Shown one piece after another: positions 5,896 through 13,625 of a stretch of DNA of 31,221 nt. Numbering within the stretch: position 1 is the first letter of the stretch; every line of letters starts with the position of its first letter. The stretch comes from a virus: positions 1 to 31,221 of IMG/VR virus record IMGVR_UViG_3300045855_000044. One strand, given 5' to 3'. Below the pieces are notes generated by a model, which had not been told where the DNA came from, made no database searches, and was given only the letters and a program-made list of their open reading frames with translations. The translations under genes were made by a program, and so were the position numbers.

Positions 5896-5903
5896 TGAAT
5901 AAT

Positions 5904-5931
5904 AGTATATAGATTTATTCTGTAATGTCAA
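5904..5931 (-). promoter_or_regulatory. Leftward promoter, copy 1 of a duplicated 44-bp block
   Basis: TTGACA (5926-5931), a 16-base spacer and TATACT (5904-5909) on the minus strand. The surrounding 44 bases (5897-5940) match 6921-6964 at all but one position, which falls in the -10 box. Confidence 0.8.
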
Positions 5932-5979
5932 CTTTTATTTTAATTAAGATACAATTTAACCGCCTCTTCAACGATATAA

Positions 5980-6159
5980 TTATTCTATGAGATTAAAATA
6001 TTTAATTAACGCATATTCAACTATTTGACTTTGTTTACCAGGACATTCCCTAAGTTTTTTTATTAGCCAAGGCTTCAATGATGTTGATATTTTTTGCTTT
6101 TTTGCATCATCATCTAATTTTTTTCTACCAGCTCCTCTGGGGTTTTTTTCACTTTTCAT
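5980..6159 (-). CDS. Small DNA-binding-type protein paralogous to the GIY-YIG protein's C-terminus
   Basis: This 59-residue basic protein begins MKSEKNPRGAGRKKLDDDAK. Residues 9-56 align with residues 94-143 of the neighbouring GIY-YIG protein: G-x-G-R-K-K-L, A-K-K, P-W, P-G, S, I-E and A-L positions are shared. The layout, a basic N-terminal strand followed by two helices around KPWLIKKLRE and SQIVEYALIKYF, fits a ribbon-helix-helix DNA-binding domain. Its ATG overlaps the end of the GIY-YIG gene by 11 bases, so the two are made together. It could dimerise with, compete with or repress the nuclease; this is inference. Confidence 0.7.
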   Translation of the reverse strand: MKSEKNPRGAGRKKLDDDAKKQKISTSLKPWLIKKLRECPGKQSQIVEYALIKYFNLIE

Positions 6160-6598
6160 GTTCGCACCATCCCATTACTTCGCAAAGCGCTTCTTCTATT
6201 TTCCCTGACATTGTTCCTGGTACTGATTTTATAGCCGGAACTACCCAGGGAGAGACGCAAAATAAAATATGTTTCTTTGCTAGCCCATCTGCAAGCTTCT
6301 TCCTCCCAGATCCTTTAAATCCAGATACACCAACACCACCGCTTGTTAAGTTATATCCGTTTGGGTGTAACGTATTAAACTGTGATATATAAATCTGCTC
6401 AAACATATAAAGTTCCTCTAAATCATCAGTTTTTTTGAGAATCTCCATAATTGGATCACCATTTTTTCTTATTGCCGCAGATATTAATGTTTTAGACCTA
6501 GATTTATAGTGGTCAATAAGTCTTTTTTCCCCTGATTTTATTGACAATCCTATGTATGACTTATCGTCTCCTTCAAAGCTAATTCTATATATTTCCAT
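6149..6598 (-). CDS. GIY-YIG endonuclease with C-terminal DNA-binding domain
   Basis: This 149-residue protein has residues 1-90 as a GIY-YIG nuclease domain: YRI (4-6) and YIG (15-17), R26 in EKRL, the metal-binding E67 in FEQIYI, and N83 in GYNLTSGG. All expected catalytic positions are present. Residues 93-149 form a small basic domain starting GFKGSGRKKL, whose free-standing copy is encoded just downstream. The start has an excellent AGGAG site. It is the second gene of the 6882 unit. Phage GIY-YIG proteins are often homing endonucleases; no intron is evident nearby, so it would be a free-standing one. Confidence 0.85.
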   Translation of the reverse strand: MEIYRISFEGDDKSYIGLSIKSGEKRLIDHYKSRSKTLISAAIRKNGDPIMEILKKTDDLEELYMFEQIYISQFNTLHPNGYNLTSGGVGVSGFKGSGRKKLADGLAKKHILFCVSPWVVPAIKSVPGTMSGKIEEALCEVMGWCEHEK

Positions 6599-6630
6599 GC
6601 CATTCTCCTCGTGGGTTTTTAATTTTCATT

Positions 6631-6882
6631 TTATTCTCCAATTACCTCGACTGAACTTAAATTTTTGATTATACCTACCTCCCTTTTGGCTATACCGCCA
6701 ACATTAAAGGTTTGTCTTTTAGCTCCTGTTCTAGAGCCATACCCATGGATTCCTAATCCATCAACATCTAAACAGTCGATTATTTTAACGCGTTTAGGGC
6801 TGATTTGCTCAGCATTGGCAATTATTAAAACAGACCGCCATCCGGCGGCTACCATTACCGATGAACTATATTTTATTTTCAT
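6631..6882 (-). CDS. Hypothetical protein, 83 aa
   Basis: The protein begins MKIKYSSSVMVAAGWRSVLI and carries a strand-rich, Gly-containing stretch (DVDGLGIHGYGSRTGAKRQ) and a C-terminal GGIAKREVGIIKNLSS. I recall similar short sequences in environmental phages but no function. It is the first gene after the second copy of the duplicated promoter, with an AAGGG ribosome site in the shared leader, and is followed 32 bases later by the GIY-YIG gene. Confidence 0.7.
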   Translation of the reverse strand: MKIKYSSSVMVAAGWRSVLIIANAEQISPKRVKIIDCLDVDGLGIHGYGSRTGAKRQTFNVGGIAKREVGIIKNLSSVEVIGE

Positions 6883-6902
6883 TTTATTCCCTTGGTTTTG
6901 TG

Positions 6903-6918
6903 CGTCTCGGTTGAGACG
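6903..6918 (-). other. Leader hairpin upstream of the 6882 gene
   Basis: CGTCTC and GAGACG form a perfect 6-bp stem around a 4-base AACC loop, between the -10 box and the ribosome site. This mirrors the hairpin at 5875-5895. Confidence 0.5.
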
Positions 6919-6927
6919 TTGAATAAT

Positions 6928-6955
6928 ATTATATAGATTTATTCTGTAATGTCAA
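6928..6955 (-). promoter_or_regulatory. Leftward promoter, copy 2 of a duplicated 44-bp block
   Basis: TTGACA (6950-6955), a 16-base spacer and TATAAT (6928-6933), both boxes perfect, on the minus strand. It drives the 83-residue, GIY-YIG and 59-residue genes. Confidence 0.85.
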
Positions 6956-7018
6956 CTTTTATTTAAATTATTTTGTTGGTGACTTGCTGATTATTATTAT
7001 TGTGTTATTATTGAGATT

Positions 7019-7243
7019 ATGGCAGCGAGATTAAACCCAGGTCATCAACAAAGTGTACGGGACAAGATACAAGGCAGTCAGCTTGTAAATGTCTTGCAAG
7101 ATCATGCGCTTGGTAAAAGGGATTTATTACCCTCACAAATCCAAGCCGCCAAAATACTTTTAGATAAACTGGTCAGCAACGCTCCCACCGACGTTAATAT
7201 GGTCGCAGACCAAACCATCAATATCATTTTACATAAACCATAG
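7019..7243 (+). CDS. terS: Small terminase-like protein (short)
   Basis: This 74-residue protein starts MAARLNPGHQQSVRDKIQGS, followed by a second helical block (LLPSQIQAAKILLDKLVSN). This is the pattern of very short small-terminase-like proteins that precede the large terminase in podophage-type genomes. They are DNA-binding helical proteins that recognise the packaging site. It is much shorter than classic small terminases, so the call rests on resemblance and position. The ribosome site is weak (GAG), and a possible promoter (TATTAT at about 7005) is poor. It heads the long rightward late block. Confidence 0.6.
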   Translation: MAARLNPGHQQSVRDKIQGSQLVNVLQDHALGKRDLLPSQIQAAKILLDKLVSNAPTDVNMVADQTINIILHKP

Positions 7244-7252
7244 GTGCAGATC

Positions 7253-7330
7253 ATGGACACAGTAATCGTATCAATCATAGGCATAGTGCTAAACATAGTA
7301 GACTCCATCATTACCGCCTGCGGTGGATAG
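7253..7330 (+). CDS. 25-aa hydrophobic peptide preceding terminase
   Basis: MDTVIVSIIGIVLNIVDSII continues for five residues and is almost entirely hydrophobic. An AGGTG ribosome site lies nine bases upstream. Its TAG stop is immediately followed by the TTG start of the large terminase, which would allow re-initiation. The peptide itself may be a leader for coupling rather than a functional protein. Confidence 0.4.
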   Translation: MDTVIVSIIGIVLNIVDSIITACGG

Positions 7331-8761
7331 TTGGATATACACCTACCTAATTGCTGGACGGCCAGACCTCACCAAGCTCCGGTACTAAAATACCTGTGCG
7401 ACGGTGGCTTAAGAGCTGTTACTAAGTGGCACCGCAGAGCAGGCAAAGATGATACATTTTTAAACTGGTCCGCTATCGCAGCACATGAGCGACAGGGCAA
7501 CTATTGGTACATGCTCCCGGAGTACGGCCAGGCTCGCAAATCTATGTGGGACGCGACTACAGAGCGCAAAGTGGGCGATGTGGTAAAAGCAGATACGCGT
7601 ATGAATTGGGCATTCCCTCCTGCTATACGCAAGTCAACGCATCAGCAGGAGATGAAAATAACATTCCATAATGGCAGTACTATACAGCTCGTCGGCTCTG
7701 ACAATTTTAATAGCTTAGTCGGCTCGCCGCCAGTTGGCCTAGTTTTTTCAGAGTATTCAATTTCAAATCCTTCATCCTGGGCATATCTAATGCCTATCCT
7801 CGAGGAAAATAATGGGTGGGCCTGTTTTAATGGAACTCCACGCGGTAAAAACCACTTCCAAAAAATTTGCATAATGGCTGAGGATCGCGACGACTGGTTT
7901 TATGACTCGCGTACCGTAGATGATACAGCTGTATTTAATACCGACCAGCTCCAGCGGATCCGCGCAGAATTACATGACCAGTACGGTCCGGATTTTGGCG
8001 AGGCGATATTTTTGCAAGAGTATTATGTCAGCTTTGAGGCTGCAATTATTGGCGCTATATGGGCAGATTGCGTAGAAAAACTGCGAATACAGGGTAAAAT
8101 TTGTGACGTTCCGTATGACCCACAGTATCCAGTCCATTGCTCATACGACATAGGCAAAAGCGATGCAACCGCAATTTGGTTTTTTCAAATTGTCGGTCAA
8201 GAGATAAATTTGATTGATTATCATGAGTCAAATCATAAAGACGTGCCGTTTTATTGCCAATTATTACGCGACAAAACTACAGAGCTAGGCTATCGTTACG
8301 CTACGCATTGGCTACCGCATGATGCGTGGCACGATACCCTTGCAAGCGGCGGTAAAACCGTTGTCCAGCAGTTTGTTGACAATGGCAAAGATGGCAGGAT
8401 TGGCAAATTTAAGCGTGTGCCCAGCGTCAGCAGGCAAGACGGCATCCAGGCGGCAAGAGCTACGTTCCCGCGCTGCAACTTTGATGCGAAACGCTGTGGA
8501 GATGGACTTGAGGCTTTGCGGTCGTATCATCATAAATACGACGATGTTAAAAAGATTTTTAGTAACGATCCTGACCACGACTGGGCATCTAATGGGTCTG
8601 ATAGTTTTAGGTATCTATCTCTCGTCTGGAAAGAAGCAAGAGCAGAGCCAGCACTGCCCCCGGTTGACGAGATGCTGATAAAACACGGCGTGACTAATAT
8701 AAAAATGGGCACACTAACAAAACAACACTTCGCGCGGATGAAAGCCGCCAGGGAAAACTAA
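7331..8761 (+). CDS. terL: Terminase large subunit
   Basis: This 476-residue packaging motor and nuclease has Walker A HRRAGKDD at 34-41, Walker B VGLVFSEYS at 135-143 (catalytic E141), and the coupling motif FNGTPRGKNHF at 166-176. The C-terminal RNase H-like nuclease has D273 and D278 in SYDIGKSDA, an acidic site near E299, D331 in HDAWHD, and acidic residues in the late DPDHDWASNGSDSFRY. The start is a TTG directly after an in-frame stop. No ATG exists before Walker A, so this is the only possible start, and GGTGGA provides the ribosome site. Its stop shares a base with the portal ATG (TAATG). Length and layout fit podophage terminases. Confidence 0.95.
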   Translation: MDIHLPNCWTARPHQAPVLKYLCDGGLRAVTKWHRRAGKDDTFLNWSAIAAHERQGNYWYMLPEYGQARKSMWDATTERKVGDVVKADTRMNWAFPPAIRKSTHQQEMKITFHNGSTIQLVGSDNFNSLVGSPPVGLVFSEYSISNPSSWAYLMPILEENNGWACFNGTPRGKNHFQKICIMAEDRDDWFYDSRTVDDTAVFNTDQLQRIRAELHDQYGPDFGEAIFLQEYYVSFEAAIIGAIWADCVEKLRIQGKICDVPYDPQYPVHCSYDIGKSDATAIWFFQIVGQEINLIDYHESNHKDVPFYCQLLRDKTTELGYRYATHWLPHDAWHDTLASGGKTVVQQFVDNGKDGRIGKFKRVPSVSRQDGIQAARATFPRCNFDAKRCGDGLEALRSYHHKYDDVKKIFSNDPDHDWASNGSDSFRYLSLVWKEARAEPALPPVDEMLIKHGVTNIKMGTLTKQHFARMKAAREN

Positions 8762-11121
8762 TGCTTGACGAAACACAAGAGACCGGCGGTATAAAATATT
8801 GGTTTAAAGAGCTGGAAGAAGCAAAGAAGCGCGATAAAGGTTTTTTGCGCGAAGGCCAGCGCATCATTGACATATACGAGTGTAAAGACAATGACAAAGT
8901 CCCGTTTAACATCTTGTACTCAAACACCGATACATTAATACCGGCTCTATATTCAGCAGTACCGCGCCCTGTTTGTCAGCGTAGATTTAAGGACGACGAC
9001 CCTATCGGCCTGGCAGTATGTAAAGCAAGCGACCGGATGTTATCGTACCTGATCGATACAGACCTGGACGGGTACGAGACTTTTAACGAGGGCATATTAT
9101 GCGCTGTAATTGACTCATTGCTCCCAGGCCGAGGCGTAACCCGCATTAAATACGATGCTGAGGTGGGCGAGTATCTGGAGCAAGATAGCGAAATGGAGGA
9201 CAGCGACGAGGAGCCAATAGACGGTGATCAGGCTGAGGATGCAGCCGAGCCAGGATTGCAAAAAGAGTCTGAACTGGTGTGTGTTGACTCGATCAAATGG
9301 GACAAGGTTCTGTTCGGCTATGCTACAAAGTGGTCTCGCGTGCCGTGGATTGCGTTTGAAGAAATCATTGATAAAGATGAGGCTATCAGGCTATTCGGAA
9401 AAGAAACAGCAAACAAAATAAAGTTTACGCTCAGTGACGAAGAACAAGCAGCGGACGAAGATCAAGAACATAAAGACGAACACCAAGGCGGAAGAAAAAC
9501 CGCGACAATCTATCAGATATGGGACAAAGACGGCGGGCGCAAAGTTCGCTATGTATCCAAGCATTTCAAAGATGACTATCTAAAAGTTGAGGACGACCCG
9601 CTACATTTAAGTGGATTTTATCCAATGCCCAAGCCGATTGTATTGCTAGCAAAGTCCAATAATTTAGAAGTTACAGCACCGTATCTGGTGTATGAAAATC
9701 AATCGAAAGAGATTAACGAACTAACTCGCCGTATTAATAGGCTGGTCAAAGCTATCAAAGCCAAAGGAGTATATGACGCAGAACTTGGCTCTGACATTGA
9801 AAACCTTATGGGTGGCGATGACAACACACTGATTCCAGCCGATAAGTCAGCAGCGCTGGCAAGCGATAAAGGGTTCGCCAATGCAATTTGGTTTATGCCT
9901 ATCGAAGAAATGGTTAACGTATTGCGGGAGCTGTATGTTGCCCGTGACGCATGTAAACAGGTAATTTACGAAGTTACCGGCATATCTGACATCATACGCG
10001 GCGCAACTAACGCAAACGAGACAGCTACAGCTCAGGGCATTAAATCCCAATGGGGCACAATGCGTCTTAAGCGAAATCAAGGTGAAGTACAGCGTTATTG
10101 TCGAGATATGTTGCGTATTATGTTGGAGGTTGCAGCGACTAAATTTAGTGAAGAGACATGGGTAAAAGCGACAATGCTGCCCTATGCAACCGAGCAGCAA
10201 GTAGCACAGGCTCAACAAGTAATGGCTGCAGCGCAACAGATGCAAGCGCAGCTCCCACCACCACAAATTGGGCCTGATGGCCAGCCACAACCGCCACAAA
10301 TCCCTCCACAACTACAGCAAATACTAGACCAAGCGCAACAAACACTATCTCAACCTAAATGGGCTGAGGTGTTGGGGGTACTTAAAGATGATATGCAGCG
10401 TACCTACCGGGTGGACATTGAGACTAACTCAACCGTTGTGCCTGAGGCTGTAGAAGATCAGAAAAACATTGCTGAGGTAATGACAGCATTGGGCAGCTAC
10501 TTGCAGGGCGTAACCCCACTAATACAAGAAGGCGCGTTTCCATTCGAGGCAGCCAAGGCAATGATGCTGGCGGTTGTTAGGCGCTATCAGTTCGGCGATG
10601 AAATCGAGCAGTATATTAACGAGATGCACGCGCCACCGCCTCCACCGCCACCAGCTCCGGACAACTCGCTACAAGTTAAGCAAATGGAAATCCAGGCGGA
10701 CGGACAAAAAACCCAAGCCCAGACCCAAGCCAGAGTTCAGGAGCACCAAGCGCAGATTATGATGGACGCAAGAAAGGCGCAGTCACAAAACGCGCTCGAT
10801 GAAAAGCGGCTTGAGGTAGATCAACAGAACAAGCAAATTGAGATACAGGCAGCGCGTGAGCTGGAAATAATGAGGCTGGATACGCAAGAGCGCATAGCTA
10901 TGTTCCAGGCTAACTTACAGTCACAAACACAGCTAGAGATAGCCAGAATTCAGGCAGAGTCAACTATACATCAACTAAGTGTTGAAACTTTTAATCAAGA
11001 TCAGAAACAAGCAGAAGAAAACGACCGACAAGATCAGCAACATGAAATGGACTTGTTAGAGATGCACTTAAATAATCAACAACATAATCAGGATTTAAAC
11101 AATGCCAACATATCTGTATAA
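8761..11121 (+). CDS. Portal protein (P22-like, with Gln-rich C-terminal extension)
   Basis: This 786-residue protein lies immediately after terminase. The N-terminal part (PFNILYSNTDTLIPALYSAV and PRPVCQRRF) and the central GISDIIRGATNANETATAQG block at about 414-433 are typical of podophage portals, which form the dodecameric DNA gate of the capsid. Residues about 475-535 are a Gln/Pro-rich insert, residues about 622-635 carry a proline run, and from about 640 to the end is a long Gln-rich coiled coil, comparable to the barrel helices of the P22 portal. Acidic loops are at 146-165 and 228-242. The C-terminus overlaps the zinc-ribbon gene by 20 bases. Confidence 0.92.
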   Translation: MLDETQETGGIKYWFKELEEAKKRDKGFLREGQRIIDIYECKDNDKVPFNILYSNTDTLIPALYSAVPRPVCQRRFKDDDPIGLAVCKASDRMLSYLIDTDLDGYETFNEGILCAVIDSLLPGRGVTRIKYDAEVGEYLEQDSEMEDSDEEPIDGDQAEDAAEPGLQKESELVCVDSIKWDKVLFGYATKWSRVPWIAFEEIIDKDEAIRLFGKETANKIKFTLSDEEQAADEDQEHKDEHQGGRKTATIYQIWDKDGGRKVRYVSKHFKDDYLKVEDDPLHLSGFYPMPKPIVLLAKSNNLEVTAPYLVYENQSKEINELTRRINRLVKAIKAKGVYDAELGSDIENLMGGDDNTLIPADKSAALASDKGFANAIWFMPIEEMVNVLRELYVARDACKQVIYEVTGISDIIRGATNANETATAQGIKSQWGTMRLKRNQGEVQRYCRDMLRIMLEVAATKFSEETWVKATMLPYATEQQVAQAQQVMAAAQQMQAQLPPPQIGPDGQPQPPQIPPQLQQILDQAQQTLSQPKWAEVLGVLKDDMQRTYRVDIETNSTVVPEAVEDQKNIAEVMTALGSYLQGVTPLIQEGAFPFEAAKAMMLAVVRRYQFGDEIEQYINEMHAPPPPPPPAPDNSLQVKQMEIQADGQKTQAQTQARVQEHQAQIMMDARKAQSQNALDEKRLEVDQQNKQIEIQAARELEIMRLDTQERIAMFQANLQSQTQLEIARIQAESTIHQLSVETFNQDQKQAEENDRQDQQHEMDLLEMHLNNQQHNQDLNNANISV

Positions 11122-11533
11122 GTGCGGCGTATGTCGGTCAAGTTTTGAGCGTATAACCCGCATATCTGAGCATCAAAGAGAGGTTGAGTGTCTGTGCGGA
11201 GGCGTAGCGAAGCAGATTATTACGGCGCCCATTGTTGTTATCCCTGCTCACATGCGCTGGGATGCAAATACCACGTATGAGTCACCGACAACCGGCAGGA
11301 TGATAACTAACATATCACAGCGTAGAGAGGATATGGCGCAGTCTGGCTGTTTTGAATATGAGCCAGGAATAAGGCAAGATGCAGACAGGCGCGTTGCTGA
11401 TGATGATATAAAACTCGACAAGCTAGTCGATGAGACATTCGATAGTGAACTCGAAAAAATGCCCACAAAAAAACGTGAGCGATTAGAGACAGAAATGGTT
11501 AATGGCGTTAGCGCTGAAACAGTGAGGTTATAA
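11102..11533 (+). CDS. FmdB-like zinc-ribbon phage protein
   Basis: This 143-residue protein starts MPTYLYKCGVCRSSFERI, the FmdB-type zinc ribbon, with C8xxC11 and a second pair C30xC32 in ECLCGG. The rest is hydrophilic and helical. Such genes commonly sit between portal and scaffold in this phage type; their role is not known. It overlaps the portal gene by 20 bases, and its stop overlaps the scaffold ATG (TAATG). Confidence 0.7.
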   Translation: MPTYLYKCGVCRSSFERITRISEHQREVECLCGGVAKQIITAPIVVIPAHMRWDANTTYESPTTGRMITNISQRREDMAQSGCFEYEPGIRQDADRRVADDDIKLDKLVDETFDSELEKMPTKKRERLETEMVNGVSAETVRL

Positions 11534-12495
11534 TGAGTGACGAATTAGGGTTTGATATTGATGCTGGCGTGGATTCTATCGCTGCTGACATGGGATGGGA
11601 TAGTAACGACGATGATAACGACGATAATGGTATTGTTGCGGAGGAATCGACCGAGGAAGATACTAAAGAACATGAGGAGGAGGCTACAGAGGAGGTTGAA
11701 GAAACCGAGGTAACAACAAAGGAACCCCCAGCGTCATGGGCTAAAGAACAGCATGAAAATTGGGCAAAGGTGCCTAAAGAGGCTCAGGATTACATCGAAC
11801 TGCGCGAAAAGCAAATGCTGGATGGCATCGAGCAGTATAAAGCGGGTAATCAATTTGCTCAGGAAATGGCAAAGGTAGTTGATCCATTCAGGGCAGCCAT
11901 TGACAAGCACGTGGGCGGTAATGAACTGCAAGCCATCCATAACCTATTTAGCCATCAACAAGTGCTGACTGAGGGAAGCCTTGAGTCAAGACAGAATGCA
12001 TTTTTGGCACTGGGTAAAAACTTGGGGCTAATCCCGGAAGAAGGCCAAGCGCAGCCTGACCAGCGCACAGTTGAACTACAACAGCGTGTCGAACGTATGG
12101 AGCAACAAGAGCGCCAACGTGCCGAGCAGATCAGAACCGAGCAGTACAACAAGGTATCGCAAGAGGTTGAAGCATTCGCAACCGACAAGGCCAATGAGCA
12201 CTTTGAGCTAGTAGCTGATGACGTAGTGCTATTGTTAAAGACTGGCCTAGACCTTAAGACTGCATACGAGCGGGCAGTGTGGGCAAATCCGATAACCCGC
12301 GCCAAAGAAATGGCAAAGACTACTGAGGCGCAGAGCAAAGAAGCCGCTAAAAAGAACACAGAAGCAGCAAAACAGGCGCAACGCGCTAAAAGTGCCAATG
12401 TAAAAGCCATCAAATCAAACCATCAACCGACAGAAGTAACTGGAAGTTGGGATGAGACCATGATGAACGTAATACGTAAAAGCCGCGATGCTTGA
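11533..12495 (+). CDS. Putative capsid scaffolding protein
   Basis: This 320-residue protein begins with an extremely acidic region (residues about 1-62, Asp/Glu runs). Next come a PPASWAKEQHENWAKVPKEA motif at about 65-84, a long helical middle with EERQR-type coiled coil at about 185-215, and a basic Lys/Ala-rich tail (about 255-305). This order, between portal and major capsid, is typical of phage scaffolds, whose basic C-terminus binds coat protein. It ends inside the left arm of a 10-bp inverted repeat. No protease domain is visible. Confidence 0.75.
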   Translation: MSDELGFDIDAGVDSIAADMGWDSNDDDNDDNGIVAEESTEEDTKEHEEEATEEVEETEVTTKEPPASWAKEQHENWAKVPKEAQDYIELREKQMLDGIEQYKAGNQFAQEMAKVVDPFRAAIDKHVGGNELQAIHNLFSHQQVLTEGSLESRQNAFLALGKNLGLIPEEGQAQPDQRTVELQQRVERMEQQERQRAEQIRTEQYNKVSQEVEAFATDKANEHFELVADDVVLLLKTGLDLKTAYERAVWANPITRAKEMAKTTEAQSKEAAKKNTEAAKQAQRAKSANVKAIKSNHQPTEVTGSWDETMMNVIRKSRDA

Positions 12496-12532
12496 CAGTG
12501 ACAATATTTTGACGTAGCATGTAAGCATCGCG
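12484..12532 (+). other. 10-bp inverted repeat spanning the scaffold stop codon
   Basis: CGCGATGCTT (12484-12493) and AAGCATCGCG (12523-12532) are perfect inverted arms with a 29-base loop. The left arm is the last codons of the scaffold gene. No T-run follows, so it is not a standard terminator. It may block or process the mRNA at the scaffold-capsid boundary. Confidence 0.55.
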
Positions 12533-12538
12533 TATAGG
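12492..12538 (+). promoter_or_regulatory. Candidate promoter(s) for the major capsid gene
   Basis: Two overlapping options exist: TTGACA (12492-12497) with a 17-base spacer to TAGCAT (12515-12520), and TTGACG (12509-12514) with an 18-base spacer to TATAGG (12533-12538). The -35 boxes are good and the -10 boxes mediocre. Either would give the capsid gene extra transcript. Confidence 0.35.
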
Positions 12539-12618
12539 TCTCTGACAGAGAAGGCCGCGAGAGGCGTAAAGCCGCTCATATACCATTCAAAGGCCCCGAC
12601 AGGCTCCCTTGGAATTGG
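12539..12618 (+). other. Structured 5' leader of the major capsid gene
   Basis: The gap before the capsid gene has successive hairpins: TCTCT-GAC-AGAGA (12539-12551), GAGAGGC-GTAAA-GCCGCTC with one mismatch (12559-12577), and CCATTCAAAGG with CCTTGGAATTGG (12583-12593/12607-12618, one bulge and one mismatch). CGCG at 12529-12532 can pair either backwards with the scaffold end or forwards with CGCG at 12556-12559, so exclusive folds are possible. Confidence 0.45.
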
Positions 12619-12659
12619 AAGTGATTAAACTCATTTTTAACTTTTAAAGGAGTCCTGAC

Positions 12660-13619
12660 ATGGGCGCAAGTTCTACTTTTACGGAACTGGTATCAACGAC
12701 CTTTCGTAAACATCGCAAAGAAATAAAAGACAACATTTCAAACCGTAATGCACTGTTAAAGTACATTATGAAAAAAGGCAATTACTCGCAAGAAGATGGC
12801 GGGTTGACTATTGCTACTCCCCTGGATTACAACGCAAATGGCACTTATCAACGCTATTCAGATTGGGACACGCTGAACATTTCACAATCTGATGTTATCA
12901 GCTCGGCTGAGTATCAATGGCGCCAAATCGCCATTAACGTGGTCGCTTCTGGTCGTGAACTACGTATTAACAGCGGTGATGCACAAATCATCAAGCTTGC
13001 AAAAGCTCGCATGAAAAATGCTATTCGTACGTTTAACAACAACTTTTCAAGTGATTTGTATTCATCCGGTTCATTAGCAAACCAAATTAATGGACTGCAG
13101 GCGCTTGTCGCTGATACCAACACCAACGTAGTTGGTGGTATTGATGCGAGCGTGTGGTCATTCTGGCAAAACAAGTCATACGGCGCAGCTGCTCACTCTG
13201 TAACCGCATCCGCTATAACTATCGAAGGCTCTTTGATGCTTCCGACTTGGTTGTTAGTGGACAGAGGGCCAGACGATCAACCAAACTTGATTGTTGCTGA
13301 TAATACGTTTTACTCGTACTTTGAAAACAGCCAGACTTCACTTAAACGTTATGCTTCGACTGAAAGTACTAGTGCCGGTTTCGTAACTTTGAAATACAAG
13401 AACGCTGACGTAATTTATGACGGTAACAGCGGTATTCCTGCAAACCACATGTACATGTTGAATACTGAGTATTTGAAATTGTGTGTACATAAAGATGCAG
13501 ACTTAACAGAAGTGCCTGAACAGCGACCAGTCAACCAAGATGGATCAGTTATTCCTATTCTTTGGATGGGTAACCTGGTTTGTTCTAACAGAGCGCAACA
13601 AGCTGTTATCACTCTTTAA
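12660..13619 (+). CDS. Major capsid protein
   Basis: This 319-residue protein begins MGASSTFTELVSTTFRKHRK. It contains the blocks ISNRNALLKYIMKKGN, YSDWDTLNISQSD, EYQWRQIAINVVASGRELR and a C-terminal IPILWMGNLVCSNRAQQ. This is the HK97-fold coat protein type found with P22-like portal/terminase sets in podophages. It has the best ribosome site in the window (AAAGGAG, seven bases from the ATG), as expected for the most abundant virion protein. It is preceded by a structured leader and followed by a GC-rich stem. Confidence 0.88.
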   Translation: MGASSTFTELVSTTFRKHRKEIKDNISNRNALLKYIMKKGNYSQEDGGLTIATPLDYNANGTYQRYSDWDTLNISQSDVISSAEYQWRQIAINVVASGRELRINSGDAQIIKLAKARMKNAIRTFNNNFSSDLYSSGSLANQINGLQALVADTNTNVVGGIDASVWSFWQNKSYGAAAHSVTASAITIEGSLMLPTWLLVDRGPDDQPNLIVADNTFYSYFENSQTSLKRYASTESTSAGFVTLKYKNADVIYDGNSGIPANHMYMLNTEYLKLCVHKDADLTEVPEQRPVNQDGSVIPILWMGNLVCSNRAQQAVITL

Positions 13620-13625
13620 TTCAAT

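Noticed and set aside
5857-5931. 25-residue N-terminal extension of the 144-residue protein
   Set aside because: It would start at the TTG of the TTGACA -35 box and would not be transcribed from that promoter. The ATG at 5856 has a strong ribosome site.
6965-7018. Strong late promoter before the small terminase gene
   Set aside because: Only poor -35/-10 pairs (for example TTGCTG-16-TATTAT) are seen, so no promoter feature is listed.
9847-10345. Long minus-strand open frames opposite the portal gene
   Set aside because: They are complements of the Gln/Pro-rich portal codons with no ribosome site or recognisable protein pattern.
11955-12413. Long minus-strand frame opposite the scaffold gene
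   Set aside because: It is a Ser/Cys-rich shadow of Gln/Lys/Ala codons, with no start signal.
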